From positions 347,049 to 411,048 of the forward strand of contig NZ_BMNR01000003.1 of the NCBI RefSeq assembly GCF_014646655.1: 64,000 bases of DNA, given 5' to 3'. A program made the translations under genes and the position numbers. Source of the stretch: Yeosuana aromativorans. Its GTDB lineage: Bacteria > Bacteroidota > Bacteroidia > Flavobacteriales > Flavobacteriaceae. The number at the start of each line of letters is the position of its first letter. Position 1 is the stretch's first letter. Positions 22,582 through 32,512 of this stretch are shown one piece after another. The notes below the pieces were generated by a model, which ran no database searches, had not been told where the DNA came from, and saw nothing but the letters and a program-made list of their open reading frames with translations.

Positions 22582-25500
22582 ATGAAACTAACAGCCATTC
22601 TTTTTGTGTTTTTTATCGGGTTTTGTGCCAAAGCACAAAACCCGAATTCTAACTATAGAAGTAAAAAAGTTGCTGTTCAGGATACCATTGATATTGATAT
22701 CGTCAGTATAAATCCCAATTACTTTTCCATAAAAACAACGGATAGTCTATTTATTGACAATTCCTATTATACTGTTGATTTTCCGAATGCCAAACTAACA
22801 CTTTTAAAGTCTATTGAGGCAGATTCTATCATTATAAATTACTTGAAATTTCCAGAATTTTTAACCAAGACCTATCAGCAATTAGATGAACATATTATTG
22901 TCAAAAACAATGCAACTGCAAAAACCCTTTATAAACTATCACAAAGCAATCAAGAGTCTAATTTCATTCCTTTTGATGGATTGACAACTTCGGGCAGTAT
23001 TTCGCGTGGTGTGACCATTGGGAACAATCAAAATTCTGTTTTAAACAGTGAACTGGATTTACAGATCTCAGGAAAACTCAACGATAAGGTTTCATTACGA
23101 GCCTCTATTCAAGATGCCAATATTCCGTTACAGGAAAGTGGTTATTCACAACGATTGGATGAATTTGACCAGGTATTTATTGAACTCTATAGTGACCGTT
23201 GGAATGTTCGCGCCGGTGACATTGATTTATTGAAGACCAATTCCTATTTCGGCAATTTTTCAAAACGGGTTCAAGGTCTTATGTTAAATTTTAAACTGGG
23301 TGATGAGAACGCAAAAACAAATCTGTTTGCCGCAGGTGCTTTGGTGCGAGGGCAGTTTACAAGAAGCCAGTTTACAGCTCAAGAAGGCAATCAAGGGCCC
23401 TATAAATTACAAGGTCCCAATGGCGAATTATATGTGCTCATTGTGTCCGGAAGTGAAACGGTTTATGTTAATGGCGTGGCCGTAAAACGCGGTGAAGACC
23501 AAGATTATATTATTGACTATAACGCAGGTGAAATCATTTTCAATTCAACATTTCCCATAACTTCTGAAATGCGCATTACGGTTGATTATCAATACAGCGA
23601 ACGCAACTACTCCCGTTTGGTGGCCTACGGTGGCGGAACCTTTGAAAGCGACAAGCTTAATTTTGGGGTTTCGGTCTATTCTGAAAACGATGCCAAAAAC
23701 CAACCCTTGCAACAAAACCTGTCTGAAGAACAGGTGCAAATACTATCAAATGCTGGAGATGACAGAGCGTTAATGGTTGCCCCTTCAGCCGTTAAAGATT
23801 CTTATACTGACAACAGGATTTTATATAAAAAAGAGTTGATTAATGGTCAAGAAGCATTTGTGTTTTCAAATAATCCTGATGATGAACTCTATCGCGTTAC
23901 CTTTAGTTTGGTTGGCAATAATCAAGGCGATTATGTATTGAGCAGTACCAATGCTATTAATAACATTTATGAATATGTAGAACCCAATGCTGGCATTCCA
24001 CAAGGAAATTATGCGCCTGTTGTGCAGCTTGTGGCACCTTCCAAACTTCAAATGGCCGTAATAAATGGGCAATATAACCCTTCAGAAAAAACAAGTCTTG
24101 ATTTTGAAATGGCTGGCAGCAAAAACGATTTGAACTTGTTTTCCAATCTTGACGATGCCAACAATAACGGGTTTGCCGGAAAACTTAAAATATCACAATC
24201 CCTTACCAAAAATGATAGTCTTTGGAACTTAAAAGCCTTTGCCGATATTGATTACATTCAAAAGAATTTCAAGACCATTGAACGTTTGTACACGGCAGAA
24301 TTCAATCGGGATTGGAATATAGAAAACCCATTGGGTAACCAACAATTGTTTACAACGGGCATGCAATTGAGCCATCCTGAAAAAGGGATGGCTACTTATC
24401 AATTTGAGCACTTGGGTTACTCTGAGAATTTCAATGGAAACAGACACGTTATAAACGCCAATTTACGTCTTGATAAATTTAGCATTACATCTTATTCCAG
24501 TTTTTTAAAAGCTTCTTCAAACATCAACACTTCAACATTTTTAAGGTCTTACAACCGTATAACGTACAGCATGAATCACAGTTGGCTAGGTACCAAACTG
24601 GCCCTTGAGGATAATGAACAAAAAAACACTGCCACTGAAGAATTAACACCATTGAGTCAAAAATTCAAATCATACGACGTGTTTTATGGTATTGGTGATA
24701 GTACAAATGTGTTTGCTGAAATTGGTTATAAAAACAGGGTAAATGACAGTATACGGAATAACCGACTGCAAAAGGTGAACACATCAAATACCTTATATTT
24801 AGATTCTAAACTCATTCAAAATAATAATACAAACCTGTCTTTGTATGTCAATTACCGAACCCTTAAAAATGAGGACAAAACCGTTGCTGATGACCAATCC
24901 TTAAATTCCAGATTGCAATACAGTCAAAAGTTTTTTAATCAAATCGTACAGTGGAATACCGTTTTTGAAACCAATTCAGGAACCTTACCGCAACAAGATT
25001 TTACCTATGTTGAAGTAGATCCGGGAAAAGGTACGTACACATGGATTGACTATAATGAAAATGGCATTCAGGAATTAGAGGAATTTGAAATTGCACAGTT
25101 TCAAGACCAAGGCAAATACATAAGGGTACTGTTACCCAATCGCATATACATTAAAACACATCAAAACAGATTGAGCCAAACGCTCACCATAAACCCATCA
25201 CAATGGGCCGTGAGTGATAATACATCCCGAAAATTCTGGTCGCACTTTTACAATCAAACCAGTTATTTGATTGACAGAAAAATTAAAAATACTGGCAACA
25301 ACTTTAACATTAATCCGTTTCAAGCAGATGCCGACAACCAATTGGGCTTGCAGTTAAATTTACGGAATGTATTGTTTTTTAATAGAGGCAAGCAACATTA
25401 TACAACGTCATACACATTTTTAACCAATAAATCCCGAAATGTTCTATCCATTGGATTTTTGGAAAGCAGTTTAAAAAGCCATCAATTTAACTTCAATCAT

Positions 25501-25992
25501 AAAATTGAGGAAAGCTGGTTAATTGACCTGTCTTCTATTTTTGAAACCAATTCAAGTACAAGTGAAAATTTCAGTAGCAAGAATTTCAATTTCAATGAGC
25601 AGCGGTATAATCCAAAACTGTCCTATTTGTTTAATGATAATTCGCGCTTTGACCTATTTTACCAATACACTTCAACCAAAAACTCCATCGGTGATTTAGA
25701 ATCGTTAAAACAACAAAAATACGGGGCTTCCTTTACGCTATCAAACAATCAAAAAGGCGCTATTAATGGTGAGTTTAATTATTTTTCAAATAATTTTGTT
25801 GGAAATCCAAACACGCCTGTTGCCTATCAAATGCTTGAAGGTTTACAACCAGGAAAAAACTTCACTTGGAGTTTATTGGCACAAAAAAAACTAACTAAAT
25901 TTTTAGACTTAAACCTGAGCTATTTTGGCAGAAAAACCGAAACCAGCAAAACCATTCACACAGGAACCGTTCAGTTAAAAGCTTATTTTTAA
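22582..25992 (+). CDS. Large outer-membrane beta-barrel protein of unknown function
   Basis: A 1136-residue secreted protein. A signal peptide (MKLTAILFVFFIGFCAKAQ) leads into an N-terminal beta-rich domain (about 30-110) and then GLTTSGSISRGVTIGNNQNSVLNSELDLQ, DKVSLRASIQDANIPLQESG and FDQVFIELYSDRWNVRAGDIDL. Alternating strands continue to a terminal aromatic (KAYF), as in outer-membrane barrels. No TonB plug, carboxypeptidase-like domain or T9SS sorting domain is seen. The ISRGVTIGNNQN motif recalls a region of SprA-type giants, but the protein is half that size. A barrel location is inferred. It overlaps the convergent M28 gene by 4 bases. Confidence 0.85.
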   Translation: MKLTAILFVFFIGFCAKAQNPNSNYRSKKVAVQDTIDIDIVSINPNYFSIKTTDSLFIDNSYYTVDFPNAKLTLLKSIEADSIIINYLKFPEFLTKTYQQLDEHIIVKNNATAKTLYKLSQSNQESNFIPFDGLTTSGSISRGVTIGNNQNSVLNSELDLQISGKLNDKVSLRASIQDANIPLQESGYSQRLDEFDQVFIELYSDRWNVRAGDIDLLKTNSYFGNFSKRVQGLMLNFKLGDENAKTNLFAAGALVRGQFTRSQFTAQEGNQGPYKLQGPNGELYVLIVSGSETVYVNGVAVKRGEDQDYIIDYNAGEIIFNSTFPITSEMRITVDYQYSERNYSRLVAYGGGTFESDKLNFGVSVYSENDAKNQPLQQNLSEEQVQILSNAGDDRALMVAPSAVKDSYTDNRILYKKELINGQEAFVFSNNPDDELYRVTFSLVGNNQGDYVLSSTNAINNIYEYVEPNAGIPQGNYAPVVQLVAPSKLQMAVINGQYNPSEKTSLDFEMAGSKNDLNLFSNLDDANNNGFAGKLKISQSLTKNDSLWNLKAFADIDYIQKNFKTIERLYTAEFNRDWNIENPLGNQQLFTTGMQLSHPEKGMATYQFEHLGYSENFNGNRHVINANLRLDKFSITSYSSFLKASSNINTSTFLRSYNRITYSMNHSWLGTKLALEDNEQKNTATEELTPLSQKFKSYDVFYGIGDSTNVFAEIGYKNRVNDSIRNNRLQKVNTSNTLYLDSKLIQNNNTNLSLYVNYRTLKNEDKTVADDQSLNSRLQYSQKFFNQIVQWNTVFETNSGTLPQQDFTYVEVDPGKGTYTWIDYNENGIQELEEFEIAQFQDQGKYIRVLLPNRIYIKTHQNRLSQTLTINPSQWAVSDNTSRKFWSHFYNQTSYLIDRKIKNTGNNFNINPFQADADNQLGLQLNLRNVLFFNRGKQHYTTSYTFLTNKSRNVLSIGFLESSLKSHQFNFNHKIEESWLIDLSSIFETNSSTSENFSSKNFNFNEQRYNPKLSYLFNDNSRFDLFYQYTSTKNSIGDLESLKQQKYGASFTLSNNQKGAINGEFNYFSNNFVGNPNTPVAYQMLEGLQPGKNFTWSLLAQKKLTKFLDLNLSYFGRKTETSKTIHTGTVQLKAYF

Positions 25993-26924
25993 AAATTAAG
26001 CAAATCTATTTTTTGGAAAACAGTAATAATGCTCTTAACGGATTCTATATAAAAATCTGGCTGGATGTTTTCAAAATCATCCGTTGGCATATGGTAATCT
26101 TTATGGTCTTCAACACCAAAGTATAAAAAGGGAATTCCTTTTTTATTAAATGACCCATGATCTGATGAATAGGTCCAATTTTCCAAATCATCCGCTTCAT
26201 CATGCCCCGCAATAAGTTTAAAGGTTTCAGATTGTTTGAAATTCGAGATGAGATATTTGAGCGTTTTATTGGATGTTGTACCTACAGCGAATAATTCATT
26301 TTTATCACTTCGGCTAATCATGTCCATATTTAAATCAACCATAATGGATTTTAAGGACACTATTGGATTATTTACATAATATTTAGAGCCTTTTAAACCT
26401 AACTCTTCAGCATCAAAAGCGGCTAAAATTACCGAATGTTTTGGTGGATTGTTCTTTAAATATTCGGCAAAACTAAACAGGGCACATGTTCCAGAAGCAT
26501 CATCATCTGCTCCATTGTAAATCTCACCATTCTTTATGCCTTCATGATCATAATGCGCACTTACTACAATATATTTATTTGGTTCTTCTGTACCTTTTAT
26601 CAAACCTAATATATTACTCCCATTATATTGCTTACCCCCTTCAAAAAATGAAAAAGGTTGCTCATAATTTTTGTATAATGGTAATACATCAAGCTTTTGA
26701 AATTCATTTATAACATATCGTCTTGCTTTAATGCCGCCTTTAGTCCCGGTTCGTCTTCCTTCAAATGCATCAGATGACAAAGCCTTGATGTGTTGCAATA
26801 ATGAAGTCTCATTAAAAAGCTGTTTAGAAACTAAATTATAATGTGTTTGAGAATTACTTTGCCCAAAAGTCAGGCAAAAAACGAAGCTAAATAATATTGT
26901 TAATAAACTGATTTTAAATTTCAT
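25989..26924 (-). CDS. Secreted M28-family zinc aminopeptidase
   Basis: A 311-residue exported peptidase. The ATG at 26924 is preferred over the upstream start at 26969, because it gives a clean signal peptide (MKFKISLLTILFSFVFCLTFG). Zinc ligands and catalytic acids of M28 are in SAHYDHEG, GADDDASG, AAFDAEELGLKGS, NLDMISRSD and YSSDHGSFNKKGIPFLYFGVEDHKDYH. The family removes N-terminal residues from peptides using two zinc ions. A feeding or peptide-turnover role in the periplasm or outside is inferred. Its stop codon overlaps that of the convergent large barrel gene. Confidence 0.93.
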   Translation of the reverse strand: MKFKISLLTILFSFVFCLTFGQSNSQTHYNLVSKQLFNETSLLQHIKALSSDAFEGRRTGTKGGIKARRYVINEFQKLDVLPLYKNYEQPFSFFEGGKQYNGSNILGLIKGTEEPNKYIVVSAHYDHEGIKNGEIYNGADDDASGTCALFSFAEYLKNNPPKHSVILAAFDAEELGLKGSKYYVNNPIVSLKSIMVDLNMDMISRSDKNELFAVGTTSNKTLKYLISNFKQSETFKLIAGHDEADDLENWTYSSDHGSFNKKGIPFLYFGVEDHKDYHMPTDDFENIQPDFYIESVKSIITVFQKIDLLNF

Positions 26925-26958
26925 TAAAGGGATTTTTAAATGGAGGGCAAAGCTAAAT

Positions 26959-26990
26959 AAAAAACCCAAGCTAAAGCTTAGGTTTTTTTT
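26959..26990 (-). terminator. Terminator of the sdhCAB operon
   Basis: On the minus strand AACCTAAGCT pairs with AGCTTGGGTT and ends in a TTTTTT tract, 20 bases after the sdhB stop. Confidence 0.82.
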
Positions 26991-27010
26991 ATTATCGATG
27001 AATGGAACAA

Positions 27011-27754
27011 TTATGATAAACTGGCTTTCATTAATTCCCTATTCATACGGGCAATATTATCCAACGAAATACCTTTAGGGCATTCTATTTCACAAGCTCC
27101 AGTGTTGGTACAGTTTCCAAACCCTTCCAAATCCATTTGGGCTACCATATTTCTAACACGGTCTGCCGCTTCTATCTGTCCTTGTGGCAATAAAGCGTAT
27201 TGCGATACTTTGGCGCCAACAAACAACATAGCTGATGAGTTTTTACAAGTTGCTACACAAGCACCACAACCTATACAAGTTGCTGCATCCATAGCTTCAT
27301 CGGCGGCATGTTTTGAAATCGGAATAGAGTTGGCATCTTGGGTATTTCCTGATGTATTCACTGAAATATAACCCCCTGCTTGTTGAATACGTTCAAAAGC
27401 ACTTCTATCTACCACTAAATCCTTTATTACAGGAAATGCTTTAGCTCTAAATGGTTCAATGGTAATGGTATCGCCATCTTTGAACATTCGCATGTGCAAT
27501 TGACAGGTGGTAACACCCCGGTCTGGACCATGGGCTTCACCATTGATGTACATGGAGCACATACCACAAATCCCTTCACGACAATCATGGTCAAATGCAA
27601 CAGGTTCTTCTCCTTTATTTATTAATTGTTCATTCAAAACATCCATCATTTCTAAAAAAGACATATGTTCCGAAATATCAGTTACTTTATAATCGACCAT
27701 TTGACCCTTTGTATTTGAGTCTTTTTGTCTCCAAATTTTAAGTGTTAAATTCAT
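27011..27754 (-). CDS. sdhB: Succinate dehydrogenase/fumarate reductase iron-sulfur subunit
   Basis: A 247-residue subunit that relays electrons from the flavin to quinone. The [2Fe-2S] ligands are in CREGICGMC, and two further clusters are in [13 protein letters not shown] and [15 protein letters not shown]. The first cluster region includes [22 protein letters not shown]. The gene is last in sdhC-sdhA-sdhB, a class B complex order. It follows sdhA by 6 bases. Confidence 0.97.
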   Translation of the reverse strand: MNLTLKIWRQKDSNTKGQMVDYKVTDISEHMSFLEMMDVLNEQLINKGEEPVAFDHDCREGICGMCSMYINGEAHGPDRGVTTCQLHMRMFKDGDTITIEPFRAKAFPVIKDLVVDRSAFERIQQAGGYISVNTSGNTQDANSIPISKHAADEAMDAATCIGCGACVATCKNSSAMLFVGAKVSQYALLPQGQIEAADRVRNMVAQMDLEGFGNCTNTGACEIECPKGISLDNIARMNRELMKASLS

Positions 27755-27760
27755 AATGTC

Positions 27761-29773
27761 TTATTTGTATGAACGTTGTTTCAGTTCAATATCCTTAAAT
27801 TCTAATTGTTCTTTGTGCAGTACGGCATCGGCTGGTTCACCTTTATATTCCCAAGCAGCCACATAGGCGTAATCCTTATCATTACGCTTAGCCTCTCCTT
27901 TCTGCTCACCATCCAATTCAACAGATTCTTCACGGAAGTGACCTCCACAGGATTCATTGCGCTCCAAGGCGTCTTTAGCAAACAACTCGCCGAGCTCCAA
28001 AAAGTCAGCTACACGTCCGGCTTTTTCCAATTCAGGATTCATTTCATTGGCTGATCCAGGAACGTTCACTTCTTTCCAAAATTCTTCACGTAATGCTTTA
28101 ATTTCTGCCATGGCTTCTTTTAAACCTTTTTCGTTACGTGACATACCACATTTATCCCACATAATTTTTCCTAGTTTTTTGTGGAAATGGTCTACTGAAT
28201 GTTTCCCTTTATTGTTGATGAAGAAATCAATACGGTCTTTAACCTCTTTTTCGGCTTCATCAAATTCTTTGGTGTCTGTTGGAATTTTTCCTGTTCTAAT
28301 CTCATGTGATAAATAATCGCCAATCGTGTATGGCAATACAAAATATCCATCAGCTAGACCTTGCATTAAAGCCGAAGCTCCAAGTCTGTTTGCTCCATGG
28401 TCTGAGAAGTTGGCTTCACCAATACAATACAAACCGTCAACCGTAGTCATTAAGTTATAATCTACCCAAATACCACCCATGGTGTAATGGGTTGCAGGAT
28501 AAATCATCATCGGTGTTTTATATGGATCTTCATCAACTATTTTCTCATACATTTGGAATAGGTTTCCGTATTTAGCCTCTACAATCTTCTTACCTAAATC
28601 ATATATTTTTTCTGCAGACGCATTTTCTATGTTGTGGATTTTGGCCTGCTCTTTTCCGTACCGTTCAATGGCCGATGCAAAATCTAAAAACACAGCTTCT
28701 CCTGTAGCGTTCACACCATATCCGGCATCGCAACGTTCTTTAGCTGCTCTGGAAGCGACATCACGAGGCACTAAATTTCCAAAAGCAGGATAACGTCGTT
28801 CTAGGAAATAATCTCTGTTTTCTTCGGCTATATCTGTAGGTTTTAATTTTCTTTGTTGCACCGCTTTGGCATCTTCAATATTTTTAGGCACCCAAATACG
28901 TCCATCATTACGTAATGACTCAGACATCAAGGTTAATTTTGATTGGTAATCACCTGAACGCGGAATACAAGTTGGATGGATTTGAGTAAAACATGGGTTA
29001 GCAAAATAGGCGCCTTTTTTATGGATTTTCCAAGCGGCTGTTGCATTACTTCCCATGGCATTGGTTGATAAGTAATATACGTTACCGTAACCACCAGATG
29101 CTATTACTACAGCATGCGCTGAATGACGCTCAATTTCTCCGGTAACCAAATTTCTCGCAATAATACCTCTTGCTTTACCATCTATTTTTACAACATCCAA
29201 CATTTCATGGCGATTGAACATTTCAATTTTACCACGTGCTATTTGTCGGTTCATGGCCGAATAGGCTCCCAACAATAATTGTTGACCTGTTTGCCCTTTG
29301 GCATAAAATGTTCTGGAGACCAAAACCCCACCAAACGAACGATTATCCAACAATCCTCCATAATCTCTTGCAAAAGGAACGCCTTGAGCCACACATTGGT
29401 CAATAATATTTGCAGACACCTCAGCCAAACGATATACGTTGGCTTCACGAGAGCGATAATCGCCCCCTTTTACAGTATCATAAAATAACCGATATGTTGA
29501 GTCTCCATCACCTTGATAGTTTTTAGCGGCATTGATACCTCCTTGCGCTGCAATAGAGTGTGCACGTCGTGGCGAATCTTGATAGGCAAATGCTTTTACA
29601 TTATATCCTAGTTCAGCCAGCGTTGCAGCCGCTGAACCACCAGCTAAACCTGTTCCAACAACAATAATGTCAATGTGACGTTTGTTGGCTGGGTTAACTA
29701 AATTGATTTTATCTTTATAAGTTGTCCATTTATCTTTAATTGGACCTTCTGGTACTCTTGAGTTTAAAGCCAT
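27761..29773 (-). CDS. sdhA: Succinate dehydrogenase/fumarate reductase flavoprotein subunit
   Basis: A 670-residue FAD-containing catalytic subunit oxidising succinate to fumarate. It has the FAD-binding [17 protein letters not shown], the flavin-attachment and substrate region [22 protein letters not shown], the active-site loop [27 protein letters not shown], and [21 protein letters not shown]. Its length is typical of the larger Bacteroidota/epsilon-type class B SdhA. It lies between sdhC and sdhB with 12- and 6-base gaps. Confidence 0.98.
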   Translation of the reverse strand: MALNSRVPEGPIKDKWTTYKDKINLVNPANKRHIDIIVVGTGLAGGSAAATLAELGYNVKAFAYQDSPRRAHSIAAQGGINAAKNYQGDGDSTYRLFYDTVKGGDYRSREANVYRLAEVSANIIDQCVAQGVPFARDYGGLLDNRSFGGVLVSRTFYAKGQTGQQLLLGAYSAMNRQIARGKIEMFNRHEMLDVVKIDGKARGIIARNLVTGEIERHSAHAVVIASGGYGNVYYLSTNAMGSNATAAWKIHKKGAYFANPCFTQIHPTCIPRSGDYQSKLTLMSESLRNDGRIWVPKNIEDAKAVQQRKLKPTDIAEENRDYFLERRYPAFGNLVPRDVASRAAKERCDAGYGVNATGEAVFLDFASAIERYGKEQAKIHNIENASAEKIYDLGKKIVEAKYGNLFQMYEKIVDEDPYKTPMMIYPATHYTMGGIWVDYNLMTTVDGLYCIGEANFSDHGANRLGASALMQGLADGYFVLPYTIGDYLSHEIRTGKIPTDTKEFDEAEKEVKDRIDFFINNKGKHSVDHFHKKLGKIMWDKCGMSRNEKGLKEAMAEIKALREEFWKEVNVPGSANEMNPELEKAGRVADFLELGELFAKDALERNESCGGHFREESVELDGEQKGEAKRNDKDYAYVAAWEYKGEPADAVLHKEQLEFKDIELKQRSYK

Positions 29774-29785
29774 TCTTTTATAAGA

Positions 29786-30445
29786 TTAATGGTTAAAATG
29801 ATGATATAATGCAATGATAATAAACAGTGCTGGTATGACGATGGCATACGCTTTACCTATTGATTTCAAGGTTTTTTTTCTACCAGCCGTTATTCCCATT
29901 GATTGAAATGCCGATGTAAAACCATGGGCCAAATGCAATCCTAAAAGCACAAATGCTATCACATAGGCGCCTACACGTAACGGACTCACAAATTTGTGAT
30001 GCAATTCTGCATAATATCTTGTTGGATCGGCTGGCAAAGCTTCTATATACTTATAATTGATTTCCGGAAACCAAAAATCTATAAAGTGCAGTACGATAAA
30101 GGCTAAAATTACCAATCCGCTATATATCATGTTTCTGCTTGCCCACGATGAATTTGCCGCTCCGTTGTTTTTCACATACGGAACCCCGAGAGCTTTTTTG
30201 TTTTTAATTTCCAGTACAAATCCCATCACAAAATGGAATACGACACCAAAAATCAATATGGGTTGCATGATAAATTGTATAACCCAGTTTGTTCCCATAA
30301 AATGCGATGCTGCATTAAATGTTTCTTCACTAAAAACAGATAATAAATTAACAGAAACGTGCATTAACAAGAAAATCATTAGGAAAAAAGCTGAAAGCGC
30401 CATGGCCACTTTTCTTCCAATCGAAGATTTAAAAAATCCGCTCAT
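29786..30445 (-). CDS. sdhC: Succinate dehydrogenase cytochrome b subunit (class B, five-helix)
   Basis: A 219-residue membrane anchor with five hydrophobic helices and conserved histidines (LLMHVSVN, GVVFHFVMG, VLHFIDFW, ELHHKF, GLHLAHGF) expected to ligate two b haems. It passes electrons to menaquinone. The ATG at 30445 is chosen; an in-frame GTG at 30481 lies within the promoter region. It is first in sdhCAB. Confidence 0.95.
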   Translation of the reverse strand: MSGFFKSSIGRKVAMALSAFFLMIFLLMHVSVNLLSVFSEETFNAASHFMGTNWVIQFIMQPILIFGVVFHFVMGFVLEIKNKKALGVPYVKNNGAANSSWASRNMIYSGLVILAFIVLHFIDFWFPEINYKYIEALPADPTRYYAELHHKFVSPLRVGAYVIAFVLLGLHLAHGFTSAFQSMGITAGRKKTLKSIGKAYAIVIPALFIIIALYHHFNH

Positions 30446-30470
30446 TATTTTGAAGTTATTTATGTGAATA

Positions 30471-30501
30471 CAAAAGTACACTTCAATAACATTATAGACA
30501 A
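30471..30501 (-). promoter_or_regulatory. Promoter of sdhCAB
   Basis: Minus-strand TTG (30501-30499), a 20-base spacer and TACTTTTG (30478-30471) match the Bacteroidota consensus, 26 bases upstream of the sdhC ATG. Confidence 0.75.
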
Positions 30502-30560
30502 AAAGTTAGGCTTCTAAATGATTATTTAGAATCATTTTAAAGTACTTTGTTTCATCAAAC

Positions 30561-30590
30561 AAAAATGGACTCACAAATGAGTCCATTTTT
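30561..30590. terminator. Terminator of the T9SS-exported protease gene's neighbourhood
   Basis: AAAAATGGACTCA-CAAA-TGAGTCCATTTTT is a perfect 13-bp stem with A/T tracts on both sides. It lies 18 bases after the stop codon of the minus-strand protease gene and upstream of the sdh promoter. Confidence 0.82.
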
Positions 30591-30607
30591 ATCGAATTAT
30601 TGGTTAA

Positions 30608-32425
30608 TTATTCAATTACTATTTTTTTGGTTACAAACCCACTGTCTGAATGAATGTTCACAAAATAAATTCCTTTTGAAGCTCCTGGCAGGTTGATAGA
30701 TTTTGTTTTGGAGGCATCGGAAAAAATGAACTCAGAAATTTGCCTACCACTTAAATCATAGACGGTTGCTTTGGTTAAGTTCACATTTAACTCATTACTA
30801 ATATAAAACTCGCCATGGCTTGGGTTGGGATAGATTTTTACAGCGTCATTAAAAGCTATATCATCTACACCCAAACTACAGCTTCCGGCATAGTTGGTCA
30901 TTAAATCTAAAAGACAAATCTGATTAGTTGTGCTCCTGCTTTGTATGTCATTGCCTGCAGCAATATCATCACTGCTCAACGTCCTATTGGCCTCTCCGGC
31001 AGATATGTTGTAATGCATGATGGCATTGGTATTGACTACATGACCCAACTGATGGCCATGGCCCAATTCATGTACGGCCACGCTCTCAAAATCATAAGCC
31101 AAGGTAGGAATCCCAGTCCCATAATACCAAGTGGTGGCATCATCAAATACAATGTCCAACTCGCTAACATACCAGTCATAAGATCCGCCATTGGAGCATC
31201 CGTTATAATATGAATAACAAGTTCCCAAAACCCCTGCACCTAACTCACTACCATTGTCAAAGCGAATAACGTTTATATTGTCTTTGGCCTTAACATCAGT
31301 AGCAACGGGGGTATTTGAAATGGTCCAATTTATTTTAGTTGTGCATCGCCATGTTTCCAAAGCTCTTTCAAAGGCCGCTTTGGCTCCAGGATGTTCTGTA
31401 TCATTAAAAAAATCCGTTTGCATTTTCCAGATATATCCTCCCGTTTGAAAACTTTGTCCATAATGCTGAAGTGGATAAGCTATTGGCTTTAATGGCCCAT
31501 TTACTCCGGGCGGTGTATCTCCTGTATGGTCATCCGCATCGTAAACAACATTAAGTTCTGAATAACTGACAGTTAAATCTGAAGAAGAAATGGCGCTTGA
31601 ACTGGATGGTGGTGTGACACGAACTTTTCCTGTGCCCGCCCCTGAAGGGATTTCTACAACAATTTCATTATCATTCCATGAAACGATTTGGGTCTCTAGG
31701 GCATCTACAAAACCTGCACCTCCATTATCAGCATCGGCAAAACCTACAGCTCCAATAGAAGTTCCGAACCCCGAACCATTAATGGTTAATTGGTTTTGGG
31801 TTCCTGCTGTTGCCGTTGTAGGGTTGAAACTTGAAATCACAGCTGCGAGAGTTTTATTTTGATTTAAAGACTTGTTTATTTCCGCAGCATTAAAACCTGA
31901 AACCTCAACGTAATTTTTACGTGTTATTGATTTAATCTCATCATAAAATGCAGATGAAATCCCTTGTTTTTTATTAAAAGGGTTGGTTGCAATATTATCC
32001 ATTAAATCATATTTATAAAACCCTTGTATTGCACTGTAAGCCTTATATGTTTTATTGACAGAAGTTTTGCTAATCCTATTTGAATTGGCATCTTGCTTTA
32101 ACAGAAATACTCCCGTATCATTATTTCTGAGCTTAAGAGCAGATGAAACATCCAAAGCCTCTAACCCTACTCTACCTCCTTCTGTTACAACATCTACGGT
32201 CGCTACGGAATTCCCTTTAAAAACTTTATAAACCTGAATAGTATTTTTGGTATAAATTAAATTATTCTCCCAATAAGATATCTTGGAAATTACTTTACCT
32301 TCAATCACCAAATCAGAATTAATAATTTGTTGACTTAAGGGGATTTCTCGTAACATGTTTTGAGAGAACAGGTTACCACTTAAGACTAATAAAGTCAATA
32401 TAAAAACACTTGGAATTTTTTTCAT
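30608..32425 (-). CDS. T9SS-exported metzincin-like metalloprotease with IPT/TIG domain
   Basis: A 605-residue secreted protein. A signal peptide precedes an N-terminal domain (to about residue 190), an IPT/TIG Ig-like domain (about 198-288: ISSFNPTTATAGTQNQLTINGSGFG), and a zincin domain with HELGHGHQLGH (HExxHxxxxxH) and a downstream Met-turn candidate NAIMHY. A type A T9SS C-terminal sorting domain ends it (about 530-605: KIYPNPSHGEFYI, VYDLSGRQI, GIYFVNIHSDSG, KKIVIE). It should cross the outer membrane by T9SS and be anchored or released. Substrate unknown. The T9SS genes themselves are outside this window apart from gldD/gldE. Confidence 0.92.
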   Translation of the reverse strand: MKKIPSVFILTLLVLSGNLFSQNMLREIPLSQQIINSDLVIEGKVISKISYWENNLIYTKNTIQVYKVFKGNSVATVDVVTEGGRVGLEALDVSSALKLRNNDTGVFLLKQDANSNRISKTSVNKTYKAYSAIQGFYKYDLMDNIATNPFNKKQGISSAFYDEIKSITRKNYVEVSGFNAAEINKSLNQNKTLAAVISSFNPTTATAGTQNQLTINGSGFGTSIGAVGFADADNGGAGFVDALETQIVSWNDNEIVVEIPSGAGTGKVRVTPPSSSSAISSSDLTVSYSELNVVYDADDHTGDTPPGVNGPLKPIAYPLQHYGQSFQTGGYIWKMQTDFFNDTEHPGAKAAFERALETWRCTTKINWTISNTPVATDVKAKDNINVIRFDNGSELGAGVLGTCYSYYNGCSNGGSYDWYVSELDIVFDDATTWYYGTGIPTLAYDFESVAVHELGHGHQLGHVVNTNAIMHYNISAGEANRTLSSDDIAAGNDIQSRSTTNQICLLDLMTNYAGSCSLGVDDIAFNDAVKIYPNPSHGEFYISNELNVNLTKATVYDLSGRQISEFIFSDASKTKSINLPGASKGIYFVNIHSDSGFVTKKIVIE

Positions 32426-32512
32426 GGCTAAATTATTGTGATGTCATCAAAAATAGCGAATTATCCCAATATGTCTATTTGTTTTTTTAATTTTATGGAA
32501 AATAAAACTATC

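Noticed and set aside
27957-28316. Plus-strand ORF opposite sdhA
   Set aside because: It overlaps conserved sdhA sequence on the other strand and encodes no recognisable protein.
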